Assembly: GCF_036858155.1 (NCBI RefSeq) | Contig: NZ_JAAEJX010000004.1 | Location: 24,635-88,634, forward strand | Length of the DNA: 64,000 nucleotides | Origin: Liberibacter brunswickensis | GTDB lineage: Bacteria; Pseudomonadota; Alphaproteobacteria; Rhizobiales; Rhizobiaceae | Direction: 5' to 3' | In this document: positions 7,157 to 16,475 of the stretch, one piece after another | Numbering within the stretch: position 1 is the stretch's first letter | How the letters are laid out: each line of letters opens with the position of its first letter | Made by a program: the position numbers and the translations under genes | The notes under the pieces: generated by a model | The model's database searches: none | Told to the model about the DNA's origin: nothing | Seen by the model: the letters and a program-made list of their open reading frames with translations, nothing else

Positions 7157-8568
7157 GATATTTTCAATTTGCTTTTTTTGCAATTAATTTTTTCCTATTA
7201 TTTTTTAATAATTCATTTGCTACATCACAATTAACTAAAGATAGAAAAGCGTCTATAATTGATATCAGTGATGCTGATATAGGTAAGAATAAAAGAATCA
7301 ATGTTGGTTTAAATAAGGTAATTATCCTACGATTACCAGCTGTTATACAGGACGTTTTAGTTTCGGATCCAAATAAAACAGATGTTGTTATGCATTCTTC
7401 AAATACTATATATCTTTTTGGTAAAGATACAGGTCAGGCGAATGTCATTTTATTTGGACATGATAATAAGCAAGTTTTGAATCTAGACGTTTCAGTTGCA
7501 CGAGACGTTTCATATCTTGAGTCTACTTTAAAGCGTTTTATACCTGATTCGAAAATCAATGTTGAAATGATGTCTGATACTGTTGTATTACACGGGATTG
7601 TTCGTACTATTCAGGATTCCCAAAGAGCTGTTGAGCTTTCTGATATATTCCTTTCAAAAAGTGGTAGTATTAATCATAATTATAATGGTGCCAGTAATAG
7701 TTCTAAAAAAGTAGTCAATCTATTAAACATTTCGGGGGAGGATCAAGTAACCCTTAAAGTAACAATTGCTGAAGTAAGGAGAGATATACTAAAACAAATA
7801 GGATTTCGACACAATATTATGTCTCCTGCTAGTAAAACTAGCTCCTCATTTAGTGGTAGTTTGGGTGATGGTGGAATTGGCTCTTTCGCTGTTAAGAGTG
7901 TTCTTGACCGATTTTCCTTTGAGAGTTTTTTGAGTTCTTTGGAGCGAGCAACTGCTATTCGTACTTTAGCTGAGCCAACTCTTACAGCTATTTCAGGTCA
8001 AAGTGCTAGTTTTAGATCTGGTGGAGAGCGTTTGTACAATACTGTGAATCCCCAGGGTGTTTCTAATATGACTTCGCATGATTATGGTGTTGTTTTGAAT
8101 TTTACTCCAACTGTTCTATCTCCAGGTCGTATTGCATTACGTATTCAGACAGAGGTTTCTGAGCCAGTATTGAGTGTTGGTTCAGGTGATGCTCCGGAGT
8201 TTCGTGTACGTAAAGCTGATACTACTGTTGAATTGCCCTCTGGAGGCACAATAGTTTTAGCAGGATTATTGAAAGATGACATACAACAGATGAAGTCAGG
8301 TATTCCATTATTGTCTAGAATACCTATTTTAGGAGCTTTATTCAGGCAGAATAATTTTTCTAGGGAAGAAGCAGAAATCTTTATTGCAGCTACTCCATAT
8401 CTTGTTCAGCCTGTTCCAATTAATGATTTAAGTCGTCCTGATGATAATTATGATGTTGAAGATGATACCAAGTCGTTTTTCTTTAATCGAGTTAATAAGA
8501 TTTATGGAACTAAGGAAGAAATTGAAAAGCAGAATTACAAAGGTGCGGTTGGTTTTATTTATAAATGA
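7153..8568 (+). CDS. cpaC: Tad outer-membrane secretin CpaC/RcpA
   Basis: A 471-residue secretin that forms the outer-membrane pore for the Tad pilus. It has a signal peptide (residues 1-23), the pilus N-domain around 48-115 (INVGLNKVIILRLPAVIQDV), a BON-like segment and the C-terminal secretin domain. Marks in that domain are TAIRTLAEPTLTAISGQSAS, GVVLNFTPTVLSPGRIALRI, and VELPSGGTIVLAGLL ending GIPLLSRIPILGALF. Length is normal. It overlaps cpaB (ATGA) and is followed by cpaD after ten bases. Confidence 0.93.
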   Translation: MRYFQFAFFAINFFLLFFNNSFATSQLTKDRKASIIDISDADIGKNKRINVGLNKVIILRLPAVIQDVLVSDPNKTDVVMHSSNTIYLFGKDTGQANVILFGHDNKQVLNLDVSVARDVSYLESTLKRFIPDSKINVEMMSDTVVLHGIVRTIQDSQRAVELSDIFLSKSGSINHNYNGASNSSKKVVNLLNISGEDQVTLKVTIAEVRRDILKQIGFRHNIMSPASKTSSSFSGSLGDGGIGSFAVKSVLDRFSFESFLSSLERATAIRTLAEPTLTAISGQSASFRSGGERLYNTVNPQGVSNMTSHDYGVVLNFTPTVLSPGRIALRIQTEVSEPVLSVGSGDAPEFRVRKADTTVELPSGGTIVLAGLLKDDIQQMKSGIPLLSRIPILGALFRQNNFSREEAEIFIAATPYLVQPVPINDLSRPDDNYDVEDDTKSFFFNRVNKIYGTKEEIEKQNYKGAVGFIYK

Positions 8569-8578
8569 TGGGGGATAT

Positions 8579-9286
8579 ATGATAAAATATTTATTCGCGA
8601 GTATTAATTTTAAAATATCAATTGTCATCCAGAAGTCATTTGTTTTTTTGCGTTTAATGTTTTTACAAGCATTTTTTTTCTTACTATTTTATGTAGCTAA
8701 TTCGGCTGCTTATTATTCTTCCGTAGAATCAAGCGATTACCGTAATAGACATCCAATTTTAATGAGAAAAGTTGAAAAAAACATAGACATACCATTACTA
8801 GCTGGTAGGGGATCAATAAAAACTCTTGAGAGTAATACGATAAATGGGTTCTTAGATCAATATAAAAAGGATAATGCTAGCGTCCTTTTCTTAATGATTC
8901 CAAGTGCTACTGTTTCTTCTTCTTCTATAAAAAAAGCGGTAAAAGACATACGTAAAATTATCAGATCTAGAGGAATTCCATCTTCTTTTATCTCTGAAAG
9001 GTTGTACGACGCTAATTATGGATTAGATATTGATACTATTAGGTTAGCTTACTTTGCGATTAAGCCTGTTGTTGGTAGTAAGTGTGGTTTTTGGCCAGAA
9101 GACATTTTAGGAGGTGCTACACCAAATCGTAATTGGAGTAATTATGGATGTGCATATCAAAATAATTTAGCAGCACAGGTAGTTAATCCTTTGGATTTAT
9201 TTTATCCACGTGCGATGACTCCTCCAGATGCAAATAAGCGCGATAAATCTATTAGTGATTATCGTCAATCTAGTTCTGATGATTAA
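8579..9286 (+). CDS. cpaD: Tad pilus assembly lipoprotein-like CpaD
   Basis: About 235 residues. The C-terminal half carries the CpaD signature: CGFWPEDILGGATPNRNWSN, then YGCAYQNNLAAQVVNPLDL and YPRAMTPPD. CpaD proteins sit in the periplasm or outer membrane and support secretin assembly. The start at 8579 has a GGGGGA ribosome-binding site; a longer in-frame opening from 8441 would overlap cpaC heavily and is rejected. The N-terminus has a hydrophobic segment (LRLMFLQAFFFLLFYVANSA) but no clear lipobox cysteine, unlike many CpaD proteins, so lipidation is doubtful. Confidence 0.87.
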   Translation: MIKYLFASINFKISIVIQKSFVFLRLMFLQAFFFLLFYVANSAAYYSSVESSDYRNRHPILMRKVEKNIDIPLLAGRGSIKTLESNTINGFLDQYKKDNASVLFLMIPSATVSSSSIKKAVKDIRKIIRSRGIPSSFISERLYDANYGLDIDTIRLAYFAIKPVVGSKCGFWPEDILGGATPNRNWSNYGCAYQNNLAAQVVNPLDLFYPRAMTPPDANKRDKSISDYRQSSSDD

Positions 9287-9384
9287 AAAAGTAATGATGG
9301 TTTTAGTAATTAAAAAATAAATTAAGATTAAATGTAAATTATAATAGGTAGTATAAGGTTTTTAGTAAAGGGGGAATATGTTAT

Positions 9385-10656
9385 ATGAATGTTGATTATA
9401 ATGTAAATAATCCAGGTTCCCGTCAAGAAAGCAAGGATGCTTTATCAGAAACATTTACTTTGCCACGTATGTCTGTTCACGCTTTTTGTATTACTGATAC
9501 CCTTTATTCTGTAATAGAAAGATCTAAAATTGATCGTAGGATGACTTATGTTGACATGCGAATTACTAAAGGGTCAATTGCAGAAGCAGTAAATTTGTTT
9601 TCTAATACACCCACTCCTAATCTTATTATTGTTCAAACTAAAATAGATTCTAGGGAGATAATGTCTGCATTAGAGCCTTTGGCTGATGTTTGTGACTCTA
9701 GTACGAAGGTTATCGTGGTAGGGGATACTAATGATGTAATACTTTATCGGGATTTAATTGCTAATGGCGTATCTGAATATTTAATTGAACCTTTGTCTGT
9801 TTCTGACATTATTAAATCTATTAATTGCATATCTACTGTTAAAGAAAAAGAATCTTCTTCTGGTTGTTCTATATCTTTTATAGGGTCTAGGGGAGGAGTT
9901 GGTTCTTCAACTATGGCACATAATTGTGCTTTTAACATTGCTTCTGTTTTTTCAATGGGAACTATTTTAGCAGATCTAGATCTTTCATATGGAACTGTTA
10001 ATATTAATTTTGATCAAGATCCAATACATGGTATTGTAAATGCTATTTATCCTCAGGGTAAAATTGACGAGGAATTTCTTAGTAAAATTCTTGTTTGTTA
10101 TGTGGAGAATCTTTCAATTTTAACTGCTCCTACTACTTTGAATCGTACTTATGATTTTGATGAAAAAACTATTATTCAAGTAATTAATTTATTAAAAAAG
10201 ATATCTCCATTTACGATTCTTGATGTTCCTCATATTTGGAATGATTGGACACGTGGAATTCTTTCCTCAAGTGATAAAGTCGTAATTACTGCTTCTCTTG
10301 ATCTTGTTAGTTTACGTAATTCTAAGAATTTAATTGATGTTTTAAAAAAAATAAGACCAAATAATAAACCTCTCTATCTTATTCTTAACCAAGTAAAGAC
10401 TCCTAAGAAGCCTGAAATTTCTATTAGTGATTTTTGTTCGCCATTGGGTATAGATCCTTCTGCTGTCATTCCTTTTGATGGTTATATTTTTGGTATGTCA
10501 GCAAATTCAGGTAAAATGATACATGAAATAGATCAGAAATCTTCTGTTTCGGATTTGTTGGTAGATTTCTCGCGAATTCTTATTGATCGTGTAACTATGT
10601 CTAAACCTAAAAATGTTATATACGAGAAGATAAAAAATATTTTTAATATGAAGTAA
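9385..10656 (+). CDS. cpaE: Tad pilus localisation ATPase-like protein CpaE/TadZ
   Basis: A 423-residue protein with an N-terminal receiver-like domain (about 25-150) and a C-terminal ParA/MinD-like domain. The P-loop reads SRGGVGSST at residues 168-176: R169 and S174 replace the two lysines of the usual KGGVGKT, as in other CpaE proteins, so ATP turnover may be weak. Later segments DLDLSYGTVNINF and DVPHIWNDW fit the fold. CpaE places the pilus machine at the pole in Caulobacter. A GGGGGA ribosome-binding site lies ahead of the start, with a six-codon out-of-frame ATG between them. Confidence 0.9.
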   Translation: MNVDYNVNNPGSRQESKDALSETFTLPRMSVHAFCITDTLYSVIERSKIDRRMTYVDMRITKGSIAEAVNLFSNTPTPNLIIVQTKIDSREIMSALEPLADVCDSSTKVIVVGDTNDVILYRDLIANGVSEYLIEPLSVSDIIKSINCISTVKEKESSSGCSISFIGSRGGVGSSTMAHNCAFNIASVFSMGTILADLDLSYGTVNINFDQDPIHGIVNAIYPQGKIDEEFLSKILVCYVENLSILTAPTTLNRTYDFDEKTIIQVINLLKKISPFTILDVPHIWNDWTRGILSSSDKVVITASLDLVSLRNSKNLIDVLKKIRPNNKPLYLILNQVKTPKKPEISISDFCSPLGIDPSAVIPFDGYIFGMSANSGKMIHEIDQKSSVSDLLVDFSRILIDRVTMSKPKNVIYEKIKNIFNMK

Positions 10657-10679
10657 GCCGATGCTTATAGGAGACATAT

Positions 10680-12131
10680 ATGTTTGGGAAAAGAAATAAA
10701 AACTTCACAACAAGTTCAGTGAATATTGATAATTCGCATTCTTCTCCGAAGGAGGTGCCTGGCGTTGTAGAAAAAAATATTAAATCATCTTCATCTGCTG
10801 ACAAGGCAGGCGTTATTAATATGACAGATCGTAGTCCACGTTATTATGATATTAAATCGACTATCTTTGCTACTTTAATTGAAATGATTGATATAACTCA
10901 GCTTTCTCAATATAGTGCACAGTCTGCGAGAGACGAAATATCATCTCTAATGAATGAGATTGTTTCTGTTAGGAATATAAATATATCTCCTGATGAGCAG
11001 AGTGATATTCTTGAGGATCTTTGTAATGATATTTTAGGATATGGTCCCCTTCAGCCTCTTATATCTCGAGATGATATTGCGGATATCATGGTTAATGGTT
11101 CAGATAAAGTGTTTATAGAAGTTGATGGCAAAACTGTTGAAACGGGTATTAGTTTTAGAGACAATGAACAACTTCTTACTGTATGTCAACGCATTGTTAA
11201 TCAAGTTGGTCGACGTGTCGATGAGTCAAGTCCTATATGTGATGCACGTTTATTAGATGGTTCTCGTGTAAATGTCATTATTCCCCCTCTTGCTCTTGAT
11301 GGTCCTACTTTGACTATTCGTAAATTTAAAAAAGACAAGCTTACTTTGGATCATCTTGTCAAGTTTGGTGCTATTACACCTGAAGGAGCAAGGTTATTGC
11401 AAATCATAGGTCGTATTAGGTGTAATATTTTAATTTCAGGTGGAACTGGTTCTGGAAAAACAACATTACTAAATTGTTTGACTCGTTATATAGATTCAGA
11501 TGAGCGTATAGTTACCTGCGAGGATACAGCAGAACTTCAACTTCAACAACCTCATGTAGTTCGTTTGGAAACACGTCCTCCTAATATTGAAGGTGAGGGT
11601 GAGATTACTATGCGTGATTTGGTGAAGAATTGTCTGCGTATGCGTCCTGAACGTATTATTTTAGGAGAGGTTCGTGGTCCGGAGGTGTTGGATTTATTAC
11701 AAGCGATGAACACAGGGCATGATGGATCTATGGGAACTATTCACGCTAATAATGCACGTGAAAGTTTTGGTAGGATGGAAGCAATGATTGCTATGGGAGG
11801 ATTTACTTTGCCATCCAAGATGGTAAGAGAGATTATAACTTCTTCGTTAGATATAATTGTTCAAACTCAGCGTTTGCGAGATGGTTCTAGAAGAATTACG
11901 AATATTTGTGAAGTTATGGGAATGGAAGGAAATGTTATAATTACTCAGGATCTCCTTACATATGAAATATTTGGAGAAAATGAAACAGGTAAGTTAATGG
12001 GTCATCATGTTAGTTCGGGTGTTTCTCGCCCAAAATTTTGGAATAGGGCAGCTCAATATGGTGAAGAAAGTAATTTAGCGGAAGTCCTCGAGTCTCTTGA
12101 AAAACAAACTCGTGCTTTGGGGAGAGTGTGA
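10680..12131 (+). CDS. cpaF: Tad pilus secretion ATPase CpaF/TadA
   Basis: A 483-residue hexameric type II/IV secretion ATPase that powers Tad pilus extension and retraction. The Walker A motif GGTGSGKT is at residues 254-261; the Asp box CEDTAELQL, Walker B MRPERIILGEVRGPEVLD and the His-box TGHDGSMGTIHANN follow in order. The N-terminal domain begins near residue 60. Full length. The TAGGAGACATAT ribosome-binding site is good. Its stop overlaps the tadB start (GTGATGA). Confidence 0.96.
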   Translation: MFGKRNKNFTTSSVNIDNSHSSPKEVPGVVEKNIKSSSSADKAGVINMTDRSPRYYDIKSTIFATLIEMIDITQLSQYSAQSARDEISSLMNEIVSVRNINISPDEQSDILEDLCNDILGYGPLQPLISRDDIADIMVNGSDKVFIEVDGKTVETGISFRDNEQLLTVCQRIVNQVGRRVDESSPICDARLLDGSRVNVIIPPLALDGPTLTIRKFKKDKLTLDHLVKFGAITPEGARLLQIIGRIRCNILISGGTGSGKTTLLNCLTRYIDSDERIVTCEDTAELQLQQPHVVRLETRPPNIEGEGEITMRDLVKNCLRMRPERIILGEVRGPEVLDLLQAMNTGHDGSMGTIHANNARESFGRMEAMIAMGGFTLPSKMVREIITSSLDIIVQTQRLRDGSRRITNICEVMGMEGNVIITQDLLTYEIFGENETGKLMGHHVSSGVSRPKFWNRAAQYGEESNLAEVLESLEKQTRALGRV

Positions 12132-13099
12132 TGATATTCGATTTGACTATTCTTTTTGTAGTAGGATTAATTGTTGTTTCGGTATTCTCTATTTTATTTA
12201 TAATATTAAATAAATTCATTCCTACTGATCCTAATGATATTCCAAAGATTGTAAGTAATGATAAATCTGAATCTTCTTCTAATTTAAAACGTCGTAAAGT
12301 CTTGCGAGAAGCAATACAAAATATAGAAGCAAGTCATAAGAAAAAAACTGGCAATACTAACAGTTTATCTTCTTTGATATCTTATTCAGGTTTGTCTATT
12401 TCAAAGGAATATTATTATATAGGAAGTGCTATTGCAGGATTTATATTTGGTATTATATCATTAATTATATCTGAAAGTTTTTTTGTTTTTTTATGCATAT
12501 CTATTTCATCTTCTCTAGTTTTACCACGTTTATTTTTAAAACATCTGATTAAAAAAAGAGTAGCTAAGTTTTTAGATGAGTTTCCTAATGCTTTAGACAT
12601 TATTGTTCGCTCAGTTCGTACTGGATTGCCAGTTTCAGATGCTATTGCCGTTATTGTTGGACAGTCTTCTGATCCTGTGCGATCAGAATTTCGTCGTGTG
12701 ATTGAAACACAACATTTAGGACTTAGTATTTCTGAAAGTGTATCTCGCATGATTCGATATATGCCACTTCAAGAAGTTTCTTTTTTTGCTACTGTTATTT
12801 CTGTTCAGTCTCAATTAGGTGGAAATCTTTCGGAAGCTTTGGCTAATTTATCGACAATATTACGTGAGAGGAAAAAGATGAAAGTAAAAGTTCAGGCTCT
12901 TTCTATGGAGGCAAAGGCTTCAGCATGGATTATAGGATCTTTGCCTTTTTGCGTAGCTACTCTTGTACATTTTACATCTCCAGAATATATGAATATTCTT
13001 TTTACAGATAGCAGGGGTCATCTGATTCTTGGTATTGCAGCTGTTTTCATGATTCTTGGTATTCTTGTTATGAAGATGATGATTAATTTTGATGTTTGA
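12128..13099 (+). CDS. tadB: Tad inner-membrane platform protein TadB
   Basis: A 323-residue GspF-like membrane protein. It has an N-terminal membrane helix, a middle pair of helices and a C-terminal pair. The cytoplasmic type II secretion F domain carries FLDEFPNALDIIVRSVRTGL and a SIAESVSRM-like stretch (LSISESVSRMIRYMPLQEV). TadB and TadC together form the platform that CpaF drives. Start overlaps cpaF and stop overlaps or abuts tadC, so translation is coupled. Confidence 0.93.
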   Translation: MMIFDLTILFVVGLIVVSVFSILFIILNKFIPTDPNDIPKIVSNDKSESSSNLKRRKVLREAIQNIEASHKKKTGNTNSLSSLISYSGLSISKEYYYIGSAIAGFIFGIISLIISESFFVFLCISISSSLVLPRLFLKHLIKKRVAKFLDEFPNALDIIVRSVRTGLPVSDAIAVIVGQSSDPVRSEFRRVIETQHLGLSISESVSRMIRYMPLQEVSFFATVISVQSQLGGNLSEALANLSTILRERKKMKVKVQALSMEAKASAWIIGSLPFCVATLVHFTSPEYMNILFTDSRGHLILGIAAVFMILGILVMKMMINFDV

Positions 13100-13125
13100 T
13101 CATATATCGATTAGGATTTAAATTA

Positions 13126-14112
13126 ATGGATTTTTTTTATACATTTGATACCGTTAGTCTCGTTTTTTCTATAACAACTATGGTTTCGGTTTTTTCTTTA
13201 ATATATGCAGTAATTATCCCTTCTTTAGGTAATGGTGAATTTGAAAAACGTAAAAAAAATGTTGCTATTGAAAGAGACAAATTACGTGAAAAACAAAAAC
13301 AATTTCTTCAAAATAAATCTATTAATTCTAAATTGCGTACCCACGATAATGCTTCCTTGCGAAACTTTGTTAAAAAATTTAATTTAAAGGAATTTCTAGT
13401 TGACGAAAAGATAATAAATAAATTACGTGCTGCTGGTTTTAGATCAGAATATTCATTAAATATTTTATTGATAGTACGTTTGATATTTCCTATTGTTTTC
13501 ATTGTTTTTGGAGTTATATGGATATTTGGATTTGATAAATTAATTCAATATTCTATTTCAATTCGCATATCAGCTGTTATCTTAATAGCATATGTTGGAT
13601 TTTGTTTGCCTAGTATTTTTATTTCTAATATCGTCGCAAAAAGACAGGCTTCTATAAAACGTGCCTGGCCAGATGCTCTTGATTTATTACTGATATGTGT
13701 TGAATCAGGTATTTCAGTAGATCAGTCTTTTCGTCGTATTGCTGAAGAAATAGGAGGTCAATCAGTACCTCTTTCAGAAGAAATATTATTAACTGTAGCA
13801 GAGCTTTCATTTCTTCCTAATAGGCAGACAGCATTTGAAAACTTTTATCGTCGTACTCAAATGGATTGCATAAGAAATGCGATGCAGGCTTTAATGCAGT
13901 CTGATCGTTATGGAACATCAATAGGTGAATCCTTGCGTGTTCTAGTAGCAGAAACGAGAACAGAGCGCATGATGGAAGCAGAAAAAAAAGCTGCTGCATT
14001 GGGACCTAAGCTTACTGTTCCTATGATTTTATTCTTTTTGCCAGTTTTAATGATTGTTATACTTGGACCAGCAATATTGAATATTATAGATACATTAAAC
14101 AAACATAACTGA
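13126..14112 (+). CDS. tadC: Tad inner-membrane platform protein TadC
   Basis: About 328 residues, the second GspF-like platform protein. The F-domain has AWPDALDLLLICVESGISVD and later SDRYGTSIGESLRVLVAETR and ALGPKLTVPMILFFLPVLMI. I chose the ATG at 13126 because TTAGGATTT lies about nine bases upstream; a TTG at 13096 overlapping the tadB stop is the alternative and adds ten residues. It is the last gene of the operon; a tadD-like lipoprotein gene, often next in relatives, is not here. Confidence 0.92.
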   Translation: MDFFYTFDTVSLVFSITTMVSVFSLIYAVIIPSLGNGEFEKRKKNVAIERDKLREKQKQFLQNKSINSKLRTHDNASLRNFVKKFNLKEFLVDEKIINKLRAAGFRSEYSLNILLIVRLIFPIVFIVFGVIWIFGFDKLIQYSISIRISAVILIAYVGFCLPSIFISNIVAKRQASIKRAWPDALDLLLICVESGISVDQSFRRIAEEIGGQSVPLSEEILLTVAELSFLPNRQTAFENFYRRTQMDCIRNAMQALMQSDRYGTSIGESLRVLVAETRTERMMEAEKKAAALGPKLTVPMILFFLPVLMIVILGPAILNIIDTLNKHN

Positions 14113-14132
14113 TAGTTAAAAAAACCATCAGT
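14108..14132 (+). terminator. Weak hairpin after tadC
   Basis: ACTGAT (14108-14113) pairs with ATCAGT (14127-14132) with two further pairs across one mismatch and an A-rich loop. It overlaps the tadC stop and lies in the gap to the convergent ferritin gene. There is no clear T tract, so this is only a candidate. Confidence 0.3.
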
Positions 14133-14160
14133 ATGCTATAAGTTAGATGCCATTTTTAAA

Positions 14161-14658
14161 CTAGTTTTTATCTGCTAGTTTTTCCATCTCCTGATCGAAG
14201 AGATAGATAGCGTGGTCACCAGATCCTATTAGTTTTATTTTATCCAATATTCTCCTACAAAGAGTCATTTCTTCATCTTGTTCATTTATAAACCATTGTA
14301 AAAAGGAGAATAACTGGTTATCTTTTTTATCTAATGAAAATAAAATAGCTTTATCGTATGCCCTTGTTACATCACATTCATTTTTATATACTGATGAGAA
14401 AAGGCCTGCGACGTCATTAGCATCAATAATAGGAGCTGATAAATCAGAGAAGGTTGCATCTTCACCTAAATCAACTAAGTACTTGAATATCCTCATTACA
14501 TGGGAGTATTCTTCCCTTGCATGTCCCAAAAGAAAACTATGGCATCCTTCAAGATTATGGGAAGCGGCCCAAGATGATGCTTGCATATAATAATAATGCG
14601 CTTTGAATTCTATATTCATAAGCTCATTGAGAACTTCTCTTTTTTCTTTACTCGTCAT
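14161..14658 (-). CDS. ftnA: Non-haem ferritin (FtnA type)
   Basis: A 165-residue iron-storage ferritin that oxidises Fe(II) and stores it as a mineral in a 24-subunit shell. All ferroxidase residues of E. coli FtnA align at the same numbers: E17, E50, H53, E94, Q127 and E130, with third-site E49, E126 and E129 also present. No haem-ligand methionine typical of bacterioferritin (Met52) is present; S52 is found instead. The gene stands alone between the Tad operon and znuB. It would buffer iron or protect against peroxide in the host. Confidence 0.92.
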   Translation of the reverse strand: MTSKEKREVLNELMNIEFKAHYYYMQASSWAASHNLEGCHSFLLGHAREEYSHVMRIFKYLVDLGEDATFSDLSAPIIDANDVAGLFSSVYKNECDVTRAYDKAILFSLDKKDNQLFSFLQWFINEQDEEMTLCRRILDKIKLIGSGDHAIYLFDQEMEKLADKN

Positions 14659-14798
14659 AATTTATATACCATCTCTAACTACTGTATTTAAACATCACTA
14701 TATAGCTAATAGTTTTCACGATTCTAATCAATAAATTTCTAAAATACAAGATTAATAATTATTTAATTATCTATGAAAATATAAATATTTTAAAACCT

Positions 14799-15584
14799 TT
14801 AGTTATTTTTTATAAAAAAACTCAATATAAAAAATAGTAAAGATGTGATAATAATAGATGGCCCTGAGGGAGTATCAAAAACTAATGATCCATAAAGGCC
14901 AATAATTACTCCTAAAATTCCAATGATTGTGGTTAGTATAACCATGTTTTCGGGAGATGTTGCAAAACGTCTCGCTGTTACTGTAGGCAATATCAGGAGG
15001 GATGTTATTAGTGTAATGCCTATGAGTTTTATTGAAATAGAGATCATCATCGCGGTTATCAAAGTAAAGATTAGTTTTATTTTATCTGGCTGCATACCTT
15101 CAGCTTTTGCTATTTCATAGTTTACGGTAGTAGCTAGTAAGGGTTTCCATATTTTTAGGAGTATAATAATATTTAGGATTCCTATACTCCATATCAGTAT
15201 AATATCGGTTGTATTTACTGCTAGTATGTCTCCAAATAAAAAGCTTGTTATATCTGTATTTACCCAAGTCATAAAAGATAGCATTATAAGGCCAATTGAT
15301 ATTGTTGAATGAGTAATCACTGCAAGAATAGCATCAGAAGATAGAAGTTCATTTTTCTGAATTTGCAGTAATATAAAAGATGTTATGGCAGCTATTATGA
15401 ATATGCAAATGGTTAGTGGTAGTTGAAACATAAGTGAAAAAGATACGCCTAGAAGTGCTGAATGGGCTATAGTATCTCCCAAATAGGCTATGCGTTGCCA
15501 AATAACAAAACATCCAATCGGGCCAGTGGATATAATGATGCCAATTCCAGCTAGTAAGGCACGAATGAAAAATTCGTTGTACAT
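14799..15584 (-). CDS. znuB: Zinc/manganese ABC transporter permease
   Basis: A 261-residue inner-membrane permease of the ABC-3 (ZnuB/TroC/MntB) family with eight or so hydrophobic segments. Family stretches include GPIGCFVIWQRIAYLGDTIA and HSALLGVSF near the N-terminus and GITLITSLLILPTVTARRFA in the C-terminal half. It lies 74 bases downstream of znuC on the same strand and would pair with ZnuC and the periplasmic ZnuA to import zinc (or manganese; the family does not separate cleanly). Confidence 0.92.
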   Translation of the reverse strand: MYNEFFIRALLAGIGIIISTGPIGCFVIWQRIAYLGDTIAHSALLGVSFSLMFQLPLTICIFIIAAITSFILLQIQKNELLSSDAILAVITHSTISIGLIMLSFMTWVNTDITSFLFGDILAVNTTDIILIWSIGILNIIILLKIWKPLLATTVNYEIAKAEGMQPDKIKLIFTLITAMMISISIKLIGITLITSLLILPTVTARRFATSPENMVILTTIIGILGVIIGLYGSLVFDTPSGPSIIITSLLFFILSFFIKNN

Positions 15585-15607
15585 TAATTTTAGTCCATTT
15601 ATTATAA

Positions 15608-15626
15608 TTTTCCATTTTCTGGAAAA
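15608..15626 (-). other. Intercistronic hairpin between znuC and znuB
   Basis: TTTTCCA (15608-15614) and TGGAAAA (15620-15626) form a perfect seven-pair stem with a five-base loop, in the 74-base gap of the operon. It could protect or trim the mRNA; no terminator tail follows on the minus strand. Confidence 0.35.
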
Positions 15627-15658
15627 GGGATTGATATAACCAATATATATTTAATATT

Positions 15659-16384
15659 TTAGTGATCGTATTTGTGATTATGTATTGCTAATATTTCTGT
15701 TGCGCGTGATCCAAAGAGACGGATATATTCTGGGTTATCCTTAATAGTTTGAGGCGGTCCTTGATAGCAAATTTTATTATTTAGGCATATAACAATATCC
15801 GTAGATGCCATCACCATGTTTAAATTGTGAGATATTAGTAATATCCCGCAACCAGTAGACTTGCGTATTGATGTGATTAGTTCATATAATGCTAATTCTC
15901 CAGGAAAATCAATGCCTTGTAATGGTTCATCTAAAACTAGTAAATTAGGTTTTCGCAATAATGCTTTTGCTAGAAGAGCGCGTTGAAATTCTCCTCCTGA
16001 AAGTTCAACTACATTTCTATTATGCTTTCCTGTCAAATTAACTTTATCCAGTATTTGTAGAACATCATGTTCTGAAGAGGATATAGATAGTGTCATAAAT
16101 CTCATTAAACTAAGAGGCAAGGTATTTTCTAAGATGACTTTTTGTGGAACATATCCTATAATTAGTTTAGGATTACGAGTTATAGTACCTGTGGTAGGAT
16201 TTATTGTTCCTGTAATAAGTTTTGCAATTGTTGATTTTCCAGATCCATTAGGCCCTATCAATGTAACTATTTTGCCTGGTTTTATAGCAAAGTTAATATC
16301 TATTAAAACTTTGCGTCCATTCTTGTTAACGCTGATATCATTTAAGATAATTAAAGGCGTAGATGAGGAGTTAAGCATAATCAT
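15659..16384 (-). CDS. znuC: Zinc/manganese ABC transporter ATP-binding protein
   Basis: A 241-residue ABC ATPase. Walker A is IGPNGSGKST, the Q-loop reads GYVPQKV, the signature is LSGGEFQRALLAKALL and Walker B is LLVLDEPLQGID followed by a switch His in LLISHNLNMVM. It ends with an NHKYDH tail with two His, often seen in ZnuC-type subunits. It is the first gene of a znuC-znuB operon divergent from znuA, so the 91-base gap between them should hold both promoters; a Zur-type site was not obvious. The start may be two codons further in (16378). Confidence 0.93.
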   Translation of the reverse strand: MIMLNSSSTPLIILNDISVNKNGRKVLIDINFAIKPGKIVTLIGPNGSGKSTIAKLITGTINPTTGTITRNPKLIIGYVPQKVILENTLPLSLMRFMTLSISSSEHDVLQILDKVNLTGKHNRNVVELSGGEFQRALLAKALLRKPNLLVLDEPLQGIDFPGELALYELITSIRKSTGCGILLISHNLNMVMASTDIVICLNNKICYQGPPQTIKDNPEYIRLFGSRATEILAIHNHKYDH

Positions 16385-16475
16385 TTCATTTCATCAGATT
16401 TGTTTATAAAAGAGAAAAAGAAGATGTTCTGATATCTGCAAAGAATAGTAATTTTATTAATATAGGATTTACATT

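Noticed and set aside
8441..8578. Upstream extension of cpaD
   Set aside because: It overlaps 128 bases of cpaC in another frame; the ATG at 8579 has a strong GGGGGA ribosome-binding site and gives the usual protein length.
15349..15615. 88-residue minus-strand frame at the znuB start
   Set aside because: It is an out-of-phase frame over the conserved N-terminal part of ZnuB.
16385..16475. Zur-type operator between znuC and znuA
   Set aside because: Expected from the divergent arrangement, but no dyad resembling a Zur box could be picked out by eye.
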